From positions 1-21,426 of the forward strand of contig JADNRX010000817.1 of NCBI GenBank assembly GCA_015501595.1: a stretch of 21,426 bases of DNA, given 5' to 3'. This stretch comes from Hymenopellis radicata. Lineage: Eukaryota > Basidiomycota > Agaricomycetes > Agaricales > Physalacriaceae. The notes beneath the pieces were generated by a model. It made no database searches and was not told the DNA's origin. It saw nothing but the letters and a program-made list of their open reading frames with translations. Position 1 is the first letter of the stretch, and each line of letters opens with the position of its first letter. The translations under genes and the position numbers were made by a program. This document shows positions 9,901-17,000 of this stretch, one piece after another.

Positions 9901-10465
9901 GAACACAAAGCATCGGCGCAGCCTGTGTAGCAGTCTGACGTTCCCACCATCCCGACCGCTGATACTGGTTGATCTTCTCAAGCAGTTGTGGCTTCATCGA
10001 GTCGGGGCATTTGGGCGCGTAGTACTGGTACTTCTTTGTCTCGTCGATTAGAGGAATCGTGTGATTCACCTCTCTCAACGGCGGCAATTTCTCTGGAGGA
10101 CCGGCAAGTATATCTGCGCAGCACTCCATCCATTGCTGACGCAACCTAGGAATATCATCTTCAGTCAACTCCTGGCCACTGTCTTTTCTCGTTCGCATCT
10201 GGAACAGCCCCGCCGTTGCTTGAAGGGACTCCTCCAAGCTCAGACAAGGTATATCATCAATGGATTCCGCCTGAGGGTGTTTCGCTGTTTCGTCACCAAC
10301 ATGCACATCAGCACGTGAGTAACGAGGCAGTTCCAGCTCACGCAGCAGCTCATCAATCTCGTTCAAATAGATTTTCGTTTGCGGATCGGTGATGTCCATC
10401 GCCATCGCCCGACTCGCAATATCCTCAATATCCTCAATCGTTATCCCATCCTCAGGACCCAGCAA
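6917..10465 (-). CDS. pol: gypsy pol: reverse transcriptase, RNase H, integrase, chromodomain
   Basis: This is an intact frame of 1182 codons. The reverse transcriptase lies at about residues 150-340, with motif A IDLSNAYEQ (about 235) and catalytic YLDD at 297-300. RNase H is at about 430-570 with CDAS (Asp 448) and the TDHKAL motif. The integrase has an HHCC zinc site (H739, H744, then CKTCQTC) and a DD35E core at D807, D867 and E903. A C-terminal chromodomain-like segment (about 1105-1155: EAIADHEWR.., ..ETFEPLGN..) would tether integration to chromatin marks. All the catalytic residues I can check are present. The first codon (TTG) is not a real start: upstream the protein should continue into the linker and protease, but several frame changes separate them. 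Products would act in cytoplasmic virus-like particles and then in the nucleus. Confidence 0.93.
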   Translation of the reverse strand: MLGPEDGITIEDIEDIASRAMAMDITDPQTKIYLNEIDELLRELELPRYSRADVHVGDETAKHPQAESIDDIPCLSLEESLQATAGLFQMRTRKDSGQELTEDDIPRLRQQWMECCADILAGPPEKLPPLREVNHTIPLIDETKKYQYYAPKCPDSMKPQLLEKINQYQRSGWWERQTATQAAPMLCVPKKDGSLRTTIDCRKRNENTYKDVTPFPDQDHIRLDVARKRVRSKIDLSNAYEQVRTIPGDVWKSVFATVFGTFVSNVMQQGDCNAPSTFQRLMYTMFQDYIGIFMHVYLDDIFVFSDSVAEHEKHLGLIFARLREHEFYLKAEKLDLYAAEVDCLGHMIDDRGLHADTDKLAKIRNWRLPRNYNDVQKFLGMVTYLGHFLPDITAYTTPLSEMAMNHQPFYWRPIHDMCFERIKQLCCSTPILRPIRPDLDEPIWVICDASIRGVGGMYGQGPTWQTCRPAGFMSRKFSNSQKHYAVFEQETLAILEALLKWEDKLIGYRIHVVTDHKALEFFKTQRRLSSRQMRWMEYLARFDFDINYVKGVNNKVADALSRYYETDEPDEVQPPEDYANADIRLDRLGEDLPSGRLQEVHEHLRAMQTRRQTEARKLAERLEPRDVEAAEMEAAREPEPEVPHELPTDNPTVFESRAKDKVMPMTLETDDEFLADIRRWYSEDPLFSKIVKKPDDHPRFSVTEGLIFTNNLGGERVLCIPKSPAGQRSLRGAILETAHQTVGHFGAQRTSDYVRRWYWWPKISAMADKFCKTCQTCHTVKGNYRAPAGKLHPLPVPTGKWRSIAMDFIGPFPEVQGYNYLWVIICRLTSQVHLIPVRTTNTATDLSLIYLREIVRLHGLPESIVSDRDSKFTSTWWRQLHRLLGAKLLMSTSFHPQTDGITERANRSIAQIFRAAIRADQKDWLVKIPLVEFALNASINETTGFAPFELVYGYVPSMIREVAEFPDIQPGIRTFGVQAMQNLYDAHEAIIAARVFQTHKANKKRRDEPEIRPGSKVYLSTQNINFPKGRARKLLPKFIGPYTVEEAFPATSTYTLELPETLVKRRLHNRFHVSLLRPYEESDALLFPDRSAPEPYDFGAPPDAEFFVEAIADHEWRRTKIWFQVRWTSGDETFEPLGNVEDLQALDEYLKLKGVTKCEDLPKPKRSKPKAPPKRPQARKSG

Positions 10466-10794
10466 ACCGGCAAGTGTCGACTGAGACCCGCAGATGCAGA
10501 TTCGTTCGATTTACCCTTCTTGGCTTCCTCGACGTGCATCCAAAGCGGAGTCGTGCGAACTTCTCGACCTTGGTTGAATACCCGAGGCGGGGACTGTCAA
10601 TCCCTTGGCTTCTTCTTCAGGTGAGCGTAACGCTCCCCTCAGCAGAAGCCCTGGCCTTGCCCTTGATATCTGACTTCACGTCTTCTCGAGGAATAGACCG
10701 GCTGGGCCTTGGCTTTGTCGGGACGACTAGACCCTCCAGCTTCTTCTTCGGTTGGACGTTTGCTGAATATCGTCGGGCAATCTCATGCAGCTCT
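10466..10794 (-). pseudogene. decayed protease-RT linker of the gypsy element
   Basis: Between the hAT-C insertion and the pol frame, coding-like stretches occur in different minus-strand frames. One reads LEKEELHEIARRYSANVQPK and on to a stop near 10617-10620. A second, in another frame, begins SPEEEAKGL, and a third contains VEEAKKGKSNES before pol opens. At least three frame changes are needed to link them, so a continuous polyprotein cannot be made here without frameshifting. The sequence is Lys/Glu/Pro-rich, as in a flexible linker. Confidence 0.6.
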
Positions 10795-10802
10795 TCCTTT
10801 TC

Positions 10803-12103
10803 TAGAGCAAGGCACGAGTGTCTACCGGGTGCACCCGACACCCGTCCGGCAAATACTCGCCTCCGAAAACCCGGACTTGCCACCTGGCAGCACACCCGGT
10901 ACCCGCAAGTACTTGACCCGCAGGTCAAGTACTTGGCAAGTACTTGCCTTCCAGGTGTGCAAGTACTTGCACGAGTACATACCTATTATTTGTATTTTTC
11001 GTGCACGCCGACAACCCCGGCAATTGCACGGGGCCATCGATCGAGCACGATATACAGAGCCGAGCCCACCCTGTCGTATATAACGACAGGGAAGGGACAA
11101 GGCATGAGTACGTGGTGAGATGAAAAGAAGGGTGTCGAGGAGATGGTGATCGTGAGGAGATAGTGGTAGTGAGGAGGTGTTGGGCGCGAGGTAGGTGAGG
11201 ATAAACTGGGTGACGGAAATGAGGATGATCAGAAAATATGTAGTATAGACGCACCTTTGGGGCTGAATGCGTCCGCGACGCCGTTCAGCCCTAGCAATCC
11301 TAGCAAAACGCCTAGTCACGCCAAGATGAGCAGTCCGTGGCGAGGCGGAGGCCAACCCACTTGCTCAAAGCCGACCAAGGTCGTGCAAAAGCGTTGCTGC
11401 CTCGTCGTGAGGCTTACGCGTCGCATAGAAGAGGAGCCGTCCATCCGCAGCGATGCGCGCCACTCCCAGTTGTGCTGGGTGTCGTTGTCGTCCAGGACGT
11501 CGTCGGTTATGCACGCGCTTACGCAGCAGTATTGCAGCCTCATCCTGAGGGCTTACGCGATCCAGTCGTGGTCGAAACGGCGCCGTCACGAAGACGAGCG
11601 CCAAATGCGCCCCGGAACGTATCCGAGGGCACAGCGGCTGGCGGGAAGCCAAACCGCATCGGGAGAGCGAAAGAGCATACAGAATGAAGATAGAACAGGC
11701 CCAGAAGAAGTTCTGGGGCCGACGAACACGACATCGTCGTCGTGCTGTGGTGGGAGGAAGCAAGAGCTGAGATCGGAGCGGATCGATCGTTATCCGGCAA
11801 GTGCCGGGACGCTCGGCCAGCTCGGCGATCACGGATATTCGTCCGCAACGTCGTTTCTGAGCGACATTGAGGTCGTTTGACCTCAAATAAATTCTAATAA
11901 ATCATCTATAATATATATCTACCTATGTGCAAGTACTAGGCAAGTACTTGCCACAAATACTTGCCACGCCGAACTCATACTTGTCACCTGTAGCACCACC
12001 CGTGGAAACAAGTACTTGCCATCCGGGTGCCGGGTGCGGCACCACCCGGTGATGCCAATACTTGTAAGTACTTGCAAGTACTTACCACTCGTGCCTTGCT
12101 CTA
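10803..12103. mobile_element. non-autonomous hAT-type element, family C (hAT-C), nested in gypsy
   Basis: This 1301-bp element has perfect 18-bp terminal inverted repeats TAGAGCAAGGCACGAGTG and 8-bp TSDs TCCTTTTC at 10795-10802 and 12104-12111. The subterminal repeats are the palindrome CAAGTACTTG, with four full copies at 10909-10970 and further full and half copies at 11925-12085. The interior shares core blocks with hAT-B and, more weakly, with hAT-A. A CTGAGGGCTTACGCG-type block occurs twice (near 11408 and 11545), an internal duplication. No transposase is encoded. Removing it with one TSD joins the flanking retrotransposon in frame. Confidence 0.92.
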
Positions 12104-12300
12104 TCCTTTTCTAGTAGAGTAGGCATGGGCTGGCCCTTCACACGGACTACATCATACTCGAAGTCCAATGAAATCTTGTGTCGCCTCATAAACGATGTTC
12201 CGACAACAATATCGTAACGATCAACATTCGCGATATCAAAGTATTCGCGTCCAGAGACCGCCATCCTATCACTGTCGTATGAGAAGGGTGCGAACGCTCC
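12104..12300 (-). pseudogene. C-terminal part of gypsy protease, frameshifted
   Basis: This minus-strand frame continues the protease fold: a YFDIANVDRYDIVVGTSF segment, typical of the second half of gypsy proteases (..FDI.N...YDVVLGTPF..), followed by KISLDFEY. It is separated from the catalytic DSG half by a +2 shift at about 12301-12308 and is cut at 12104 by hAT-C. Confidence 0.75.
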
Positions 12301-15300
12301 ATATATAATTTGCGATCGGCTTCCTTTAGTACCAGCTGAATTGTAACGGGCTCATCGAGCTCAAACAACTCTGGCTGGACTAGGTGAGCGAAATCATGGC
12401 TCATAAGCTCAGTTGTGCATCCACTATCACAGAGCGTGAACGCCTTGTGTCCGTTAACCTCAAGAAACACTGCTAAGCACCGCTTCTCTTGGTTTGTACG
12501 ACGAGGACGTTTTAGCGAGCGAGGCACCTGTGAACGCATAGGGTCTAACGTTGGAACGTAACCCCGCTTTCCATCAGTGTCTCTCGTCTCGTCAATCTGC
12601 ATAGTTCGTAGGAACTCTCCGTAATCCAAAACATATTCGTTCTCCGATTCAGCAACGCTCTCGCAATCACTGTCTGAGTACGACTCCTCCGTCTCGCGCA
12701 CACTGTAGGCGCGCACGTCCTCCCAGTCACCGGCCCACATCATCCCAACTCGTGGCTGGTCTGATGTGCCGGCATCCGCAGGATCCTCTTGATTCGTGTT
12801 TACCACATCATCATCTGCCGCATCCTCATCGAATTGGGATCCACCCCAAGGATCGGCTTCCTCTGGATCATCCCACTCTTGAGGCTCATCCTCGTCATCA
12901 TCGTCAGCCATGATGCGATACATTTTTTCTGTAGGAAGATCCTTATTCAGCCCATATAATGGGCAAACAGTATCCTTCGCGAAATGACCTTCCCGTCCAC
13001 ATGCATAGCATGTTTTCGAGGTTGACCCCCGCACCACACGATTCCCACTGTGCTGGGTTGTCTGATTCTGTCTGCCACCGCGATATGGCGCACTGCGGCC
13101 TGACTTCTCATTATTCTGCTTAGGAGCAGCGGGTGCAGGCGGCCGCGCGTCACACTGTGGCACCCTCTCACGAGGCGTAGGTGCTGGAACGATGTCGCGT
13201 ACCTTCGTTGTTGGCAGCGCATGTCGTTCCTGAGCTATAATCCGAGCACGAGGGTGTACTCCTGATAGAGCATCCTTACGCTCAGACTTGAGGCTCTGTT
13301 CTAATGCTATTGCCCTCTGCATAATCACGTTTAGAGATGTCGTGCGCTCAGGCGTAATGCCCTCAAGCTTCATCTGGCGGCGAATATACTGCGGCAACGC
13401 ATTATACAGAATTGAATGGAATCGATAAATGTCTGGCGGCGATGGCATCAAGCTCGCCAGACTTATCATATAGTGGAATAATGCACGTACACCACCACCG
13501 ACCATATATTGGACTGAATCAAATCGCAACGCCGTCATGCGCAGCGAGTCGTCATCCACGAACTGTACAAATAAACCATGGAGCACCTCAATAAAGGACA
13601 CGCTCCGGTTCATTGCAGCCTTGTATGTATTGGTGGCCCGTCGGTAGTGCTCTAGAGCACCACCAGACAGACCTTGGGCTAACAATGTAATACGTGTTAG
13701 ATCAGCTTCAGATGGTGCACCATTCTCCACCCGAACTGGGGGTCCATGTGCACCCGTCTGATCCAGCCAGCGTATCATATCGCGAGCCCATCTGTCGAAC
13801 ACCACAATATCATTTGTGGCACCCGTGAACTTTGGCGCCGAATCAACGTTGCGCGCAATTATCTTCGCAAGGTCACGTTCGCTCTCGTTCAATATACGAT
13901 AGAGGCGCGCCATAACCATGTCCTCAATTTCAAAGAAGATCGAGTCCAACACTGACACTCCAGCCTCACGTGTTGGAGGTCGATATATAAACTCGTCTAT
14001 TGTATCCGGCTTGATCTCGTTCCATACGGATGTTGAACGACGAAGACGTCTGGCATAGTCGACTGGCGGGTGGTCGACGCCACCATCACTCCCATCACTT
14101 GGACCATCATCTCCGTCATCGCCATCACCATCACCACCTGCTCTACGAGGCGGCAAGTCACCTCCAGGAACAGGCGCTTCACGGCCTGGATTACCTGGTC
14201 CTCGTCCAGGACCGACACCATCACCATTATTGCCATCACCATCGCTATCAGAGCCACTCGGATCGGGATCTGACTGATGTGGTGGCGTAGGCAGAGCACG
14301 CACTGGTACAGTCTGTACAGGCGCTGCTTTGTGCCGGGTTATTGTGGGTGAGCGCTGAACCCGAGTGTTTACTCGTCTCGAACTCCCCACAGGTATGGCC
14401 GGATCCGTCCTTTGTGGTCGACGTCCCGGCGCCTTCTCCGACGTGTTCTTCTTCCTGGGCGAGACAGTCTCCTGGCTCGCCCGTACGTGGCCACTTGTGC
14501 GACGCGGCCCCTGTACGACGACAGGCGTCTCTTCCACAATACTTGTGCGACGCGGCCTCTGCACTATGGCAGGTGTCTCATCCACAACACTTGTGCGACG
14601 CGGCTTCTGCACTATGGCAGGTGTCTCCTCCAGAATACGCGCCATTCGTACCTGAACTGGCTCCGGCTCTTCAGTCTTGATCTCCTTCAATACCGGGATC
14701 TCAACATCGTCCTCGACCAGCACGCCGCGTCGTCCGAACACATCACGTTGTCCGAACACGTCAGACAGTGTCACCAGTGGCTTCTCTGGTAGCAGTGTTT
14801 GCGCCTCAGTGTGCGCCTCATCCACTCTCAGATTGTCAGACTGCGGAACGTCGCTGTACTTTGCACGCATCGCTGCCGCTGCCTTCTTTCTCTCTCTCTT
14901 CATGCGCTCCCAAATGGTCTCAGACTCCTTCTGAGCCTGTACCACTGGGGTCGCAGGTGCAACATCCACAGTGGCCTCAGCCTTCTCTGTGACCTGTATC
15001 TCTGGGACTACCGCTGCAACTGAGGCAGCAGCCGCTTGTCCAGGCACATCCGTGCCCAGCCATTCTTCAAGCTCCCAAGTAGGCGTTGGAAACCTCTCAA
15101 GGAATGGCGCACATCTAGCATCATCCAAGTTGGGAATGTCCACTTGGATTGCAGGCTTAGCTGGAATATGGGCTATTGTACGACCATCCATTACTTGCAG
15201 TACAACGTCCTGTTTCGGTACATTGGTTGTATTGTACGTAAACATCTGTCCGTCATATATCATCTGTAGTACTCCCCGTTCAAACACGTCCTGACGCCAC

Positions 15301-16106
15301 GCCTTCACCAACTCAGAAGAGCGTGCCGTCCGACCCGAAGACCGTGAAGTAGTCGACATCGACGACGCCGGGCGAATTATCCCCGCCGGCTGTTCTGTCC
15401 TCGATCGTTCCATAGCCCTGACGCGGCGCACGTACTGGGAGTCAGTTTCCTCCTCCTGTTGAGGAAGAGCGAGACTCTGTTGAACTGCGTCCATCGTCTG
15501 GTCAAATGGGTTAGTCAAATCACCTCGTGCAGCGTGGCTGCGAAATGATTCAACGTACATTTCCACGCGGGCATTAACCTGCGGTGGCAACTCGAGCACT
15601 CGACGCCCTCCCTCACGCACGTTGGCCTCAAAATTGGTAACGTTCGCAGGTGCATCTTTTGCTCCATCAGATACGACGGCCCGGGGACTAACACTTGCTC
15701 TCGCTCGTGTCGCCCCCGGATCCTCCGACTGTCGAGTCGACGTGTTTACAGCGTCAAACCGACTATCGGGTAAAAGGCGGTAGTCGCCTCGAACCTGCCG
15801 CATAGGTGTGACCCTACGCGACGGACTCAAGACAGCATGGGTTGGTGTAGGCGGCAGCCCCGACTGGGACCGCGCCGGCTCGGTTGACGTGATGGGGGGC
15901 TGGAATGCCTGAATGCCTCCAGCGTCATCGATGTCGTCCAAGCTCATAGGTAGCGGGACATCCTCAGCTGCCTGAGGCTGTCGTCGCCGAGTCTGCTGCG
16001 GCAGGTCGTCCTTCGTGAATGCCGGGAGTTCCTGCCGCAAGCGTGCCGACTGTCGCGACACATGGGAGGGTGCCGACTGTTTCGACGCCCGTGAGATTTC
16101 GCTCAT
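12186..16106 (-). CDS. gag: gypsy gag-protease polyprotein with very long N-terminal extension
   Basis: This frame of 1306 codons starts with ATG at 16106. Residues 1 to about 700 are low-complexity and Ser/Arg/Pro/Glu-rich, including three 16-residue repeats beginning ETPAIVQ (14484-14627) and a Gly/Asp tract. A retrotransposon capsid-type domain follows at about 705-960. A zinc knuckle (C1033-x2-C-x4-H-x6-C) and a strongly acidic segment (DDDDEDEPQEWDD) come next. The aspartic protease begins near 1210 with LCDSG (catalytic Asp 1227). The last 40 or so residues are out of frame: the real protease continues from about 12300 to 12104 in another frame (..YFDIANVDRYDIVVGTSF..). One extra TA in the TATATA run at 12301-12308 would explain the shift. 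Capsid assembly and polyprotein cleavage are the family roles. Confidence 0.9.
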   Translation of the reverse strand: MSEISRASKQSAPSHVSRQSARLRQELPAFTKDDLPQQTRRRQPQAAEDVPLPMSLDDIDDAGGIQAFQPPITSTEPARSQSGLPPTPTHAVLSPSRRVTPMRQVRGDYRLLPDSRFDAVNTSTRQSEDPGATRARASVSPRAVVSDGAKDAPANVTNFEANVREGGRRVLELPPQVNARVEMYVESFRSHAARGDLTNPFDQTMDAVQQSLALPQQEEETDSQYVRRVRAMERSRTEQPAGIIRPASSMSTTSRSSGRTARSSELVKAWRQDVFERGVLQMIYDGQMFTYNTTNVPKQDVVLQVMDGRTIAHIPAKPAIQVDIPNLDDARCAPFLERFPTPTWELEEWLGTDVPGQAAAASVAAVVPEIQVTEKAEATVDVAPATPVVQAQKESETIWERMKRERKKAAAAMRAKYSDVPQSDNLRVDEAHTEAQTLLPEKPLVTLSDVFGQRDVFGRRGVLVEDDVEIPVLKEIKTEEPEPVQVRMARILEETPAIVQKPRRTSVVDETPAIVQRPRRTSIVEETPVVVQGPRRTSGHVRASQETVSPRKKNTSEKAPGRRPQRTDPAIPVGSSRRVNTRVQRSPTITRHKAAPVQTVPVRALPTPPHQSDPDPSGSDSDGDGNNGDGVGPGRGPGNPGREAPVPGGDLPPRRAGGDGDGDDGDDGPSDGSDGGVDHPPVDYARRLRRSTSVWNEIKPDTIDEFIYRPPTREAGVSVLDSIFFEIEDMVMARLYRILNESERDLAKIIARNVDSAPKFTGATNDIVVFDRWARDMIRWLDQTGAHGPPVRVENGAPSEADLTRITLLAQGLSGGALEHYRRATNTYKAAMNRSVSFIEVLHGLFVQFVDDDSLRMTALRFDSVQYMVGGGVRALFHYMISLASLMPSPPDIYRFHSILYNALPQYIRRQMKLEGITPERTTSLNVIMQRAIALEQSLKSERKDALSGVHPRARIIAQERHALPTTKVRDIVPAPTPRERVPQCDARPPAPAAPKQNNEKSGRSAPYRGGRQNQTTQHSGNRVVRGSTSKTCYACGREGHFAKDTVCPLYGLNKDLPTEKMYRIMADDDDEDEPQEWDDPEEADPWGGSQFDEDAADDDVVNTNQEDPADAGTSDQPRVGMMWAGDWEDVRAYSVRETEESYSDSDCESVAESENEYVLDYGEFLRTMQIDETRDTDGKRGYVPTLDPMRSQVPRSLKRPRRTNQEKRCLAVFLEVNGHKAFTLCDSGCTTELMSHDFAHLVQPELFELDEPVTIQLVLKEADRKLYMERSHPSHTTVIGWRSLDANTLISRMLIVTILLSEHRL

Positions 16107-16370
16107 CGTCGTAGCCTAGAGCGTAGACGAAAGCGAGAGGAATGGGGGAGCGCTGGCGTCCTTTGACAACCAACGTAGAGAATGGGCAACGGCGACTGAC
16201 TCGCCGACGTCCGTGGGGGGGGCTAAAAAAAAATTTTTCAGCAGTAACAAAAGGTGTCTAACACACCGAGTAAGTATATGAGGCCTTTTGCCTCAAATCC
16301 GGAGACTCGACCTGTTGTCGAAGCCGTTTGCGCTCCCTGTTGGACGCAAGTCGTTGCGTGTTAAAAAAAG
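16107..16370 (-). other. 5' leader of the gypsy element, primer site unclear
   Basis: These 264 bp lie between the 5' LTR and the gag ATG. The sequence next to the LTR on the element strand is CTTTTTTTAACACGCAACG. I see no TGG-initiated stretch matching a tRNA 3' end in the first 60 nt. A seven-base TAACACG is complementary to CGTGTTA inside the LTR, which is weak support for self-priming. A C/G run followed by A/T runs lies at 16215-16240. Confidence 0.5.
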
Positions 16371-16584
16371 TGTAACCCGTAGGTACACTGTTGAGGTCCG
16401 GAAGGCCCGAAATAACACGATAAAGCAATATGATTGAGTCCAAATGGGACCTCGGGGACCCGTAGAGTGTAAGAACGGATAGAAACAAAGCCAGTAGTCG
16501 TAGTAAAAGAGTAAGGAAAGATCGCGTGTATGCGATCAACATAAGGTCCGTGCGCATATACCATATCGGGAACTCCCCGTTACA
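16371..16584 (-). repeat. 5' LTR of the gypsy element
   Basis: This 214-bp copy is 99% identical to the 3' LTR. Both differences (16392, 16531) are T where the other copy has C in a CpG. A TATA-like GGTATATG lies about 25 nt into the LTR on the element's strand and is a possible promoter. Confidence 0.95.
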
Positions 16585-16674
16585 AAACAGTCAGGTGACG
16601 TCCATATATGGAGATCATTCCCCGCCCGTCAAACAGCTGTGACTCACTCTCATGGTCCGTGCGCACTGCGCCAC

Positions 16675-16683
16675 TATATAAAG
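16675..16683 (+). promoter_or_regulatory. TATA box of the U2 snRNA gene
   Basis: TATATAAAG lies 29 bp upstream of the predicted first base of U2 (16704), the usual spacing for a TATA-driven start. The TSD of the gypsy element ends 86 bp upstream of it, so only about 115 bp of native upstream DNA remains next to the gene. Confidence 0.75.
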
Positions 16684-16703
16684 ACCTCCCTTTCCGCTGT
16701 CCG

Positions 16704-16885
16704 ATTCCTTGCCACTCGCTCTGGCTTAGATCAAGTGTAGTATCTGTTCTTAATAGCTTAACCGCTATTACGGAGGCATAGCCTCCAGTATCTGGTTATC
16801 TTATTTTTGCCTTCCCTATCCCTTGTGCTCTGCTTGCAACACAAGGTTACGATGACCTTGCCACTGCACTACTGGCTTGTGTTGT
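16704..16885 (+). ncRNA. U2 spliceosomal small nuclear RNA
   Basis: The 5' domain contains GATCAAGTGTAGTATCTGTT (16730-16749), nearly invariant in U2. Its GTAGTA at 16737-16742 pairs with intron branch sites. The GTAGTA falls at position 34 from the proposed 5' end, against 33 in human U2. Stem IIa is TAATAGC/GCTATTA (16751-16757, 16764-16770). Stem IIb is GGAGGC/GCCTCC (16772-16777, 16781-16786). An Sm site ATTTTTG is at 16803-16809. The 3' domain has a CCTTGTG/CACAAGG stem (16821-16827, 16840-16846) and a last hairpin GCCA..TGGC (16860-16876). Total length of about 180 nt matches the family. The 3' end is approximate. It is an essential spliceosome component; whether this copy is the only or active one cannot be seen. 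Confidence 0.93.
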
Positions 16886-17000
16886 TGGGGGATCCCTTTC
16901 ACTTTCTTTGTGCGTGTCCAGTCGGGTGCTTCTATTTGGCGGTGCTCGGGATGCGGCAAATGTTGTGTGGCGTTATTTTACTAGCAGGGTCGTGATCATT

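Larger units (their letters stand above)
6264..16584 (-). mobile_element. complete Ty3/gypsy chromovirus with nested hAT-C
   Basis: The element spans 10,321 bp on the minus strand. It has two 214-bp LTRs (TGTAAC..GTTACA), a 5-bp TSD AAACA at 6259-6263 and 16585-16589, a purine-rich tract beside the 3' LTR, a long gag-protease frame and a pol frame in the order RT, RNase H, integrase, chromodomain, which places it in Ty3/gypsy chromoviruses. The LTRs differ at two of 214 positions, so insertion is fairly recent. It is nevertheless defective: there is a frameshift in protease, several frame changes in the protease-RT linker, and a hAT element in that linker. It lies 86 bp upstream of the TATA box of a U2 RNA gene, pointing away from it. 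Confidence 0.95.

Noticed and set aside
7749..9930. Several plus- and minus-strand frames of 68-104 codons inside pol
   Set aside because: They are out-of-frame shadows of the 1182-codon pol frame, which contains all the expected catalytic motifs.
10905..10972. CRISPR-like series of CAAGTACTTG repeats
   Set aside because: Repeats are short palindromes at irregular spacing at a transposon end in a eukaryotic genome; these are subterminal transposase-type sites.
6247..16841. A copia-like solo LTR (TGTTG..CAACA) interrupted by the gypsy element, with TATA box and hairpins
   Set aside because: No TSD is found. The TATA box and hairpins belong to a U2 snRNA gene with the invariant branch-pairing region, stems IIa and IIb and an Sm site.
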